This document shows positions 22,469-22,488 of a stretch of DNA of 22,488 nt, in pieces (the first letter of the stretch is position 1; every line of letters begins with the position of its first letter). This DNA is from a bacterium (GTDB lineage: Bacteria; Planctomycetota; J058; JAJDCP01). The notes below the pieces were generated by a model. The model worked only from the letters and a program-made list of their open reading frames with translations. It was not told the DNA's origin and ran no database searches. The stretch is taken from NCBI GenBank assembly GCA_030428695.1, contig JAUIEM010000133.1, forward strand, positions 1-22,488, given 5' to 3'. Position numbers and translations under genes: made by a program.

Positions 22469-22488
22469 GGGTGGGGCTGCGGCGGGGA

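Overview
The window is about 22.5 kb of very GC-rich bacterial DNA, densely packed with genes and with no RNA genes, transposases or CRISPR array that I can see. Several features point, with moderate confidence only, to a Planctomycetota-like or other deep-branching GC-rich Gram-negative. These are a split menaquinol-type Rieske/cytochrome b complex with an unusual coiled-coil c-type cytochrome, HslVU, a type IV pilus set driven by sigma54-like promoters, two short pilins of the kind common in Planctomycetota, and an LSm-like small protein. Many genes start with GTG or TTG.

Left part (1-6051, all minus strand). A Rieske protein, a b6-like cytochrome b, a subunit-IV-like cytochrome b half and a membrane-anchored c-type cytochrome (cut by the window edge) read as one respiratory operon from a promoter near 4025-4054. 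Upstream of it, a UreH/TauE-like metal-handling membrane protein and a HEAT-like membrane protein overlap by 8 bases. They have their own promoter (6170-6198) and an AT-rich TTTGTGA-N6-TCACAAA palindrome in the leader.

Centre (6201-10951). This is the accessory-looking part. A small unknown minus-strand gene with its own intrinsic terminator stands divergent to an 889-residue multidomain protein. That protein has a PAAR-like N-terminus, long polyglycine linkers, a caspase/CHAT-like domain, a phage-type L,D-transpeptidase-like domain with an EF-hand-like loop, and an NlpC/P60-like C-terminal domain. It looks like an armed spike-tip toxin. Right behind it, from a separate strong promoter (TTGTGA-N17-TATAAT), come three overlapping small cytoplasmic proteins with PepSY-like C-terminal hairpins. 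I propose these as a candidate immunity or inhibitor cassette. This is the best candidate for an undescribed system in the window. No secretion apparatus gene is present here.

Right part (11160-22468, plus strand). First hslV-hslU (ATP-dependent protease), a prepilin peptidase, pilT and recJ are tightly spaced; recJ has no canonical start codon. Two paralogous type IV pilin-like genes follow, each behind a sigma54-type -24/-12 element and separated by a perfect UUCG-loop terminator and a structured leader. Then come a multi-pass membrane protein with an HELSH motif, an RseP-type site-2 protease carrying four apparent PDZ domains instead of two, an LSm-like small protein, and a UbiA-family prenyltransferase. 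The prepilin peptidase, PilT and pilins form a coherent pilus group. HslVU, the HELSH protein and RseP form a proteolysis/envelope-stress theme.
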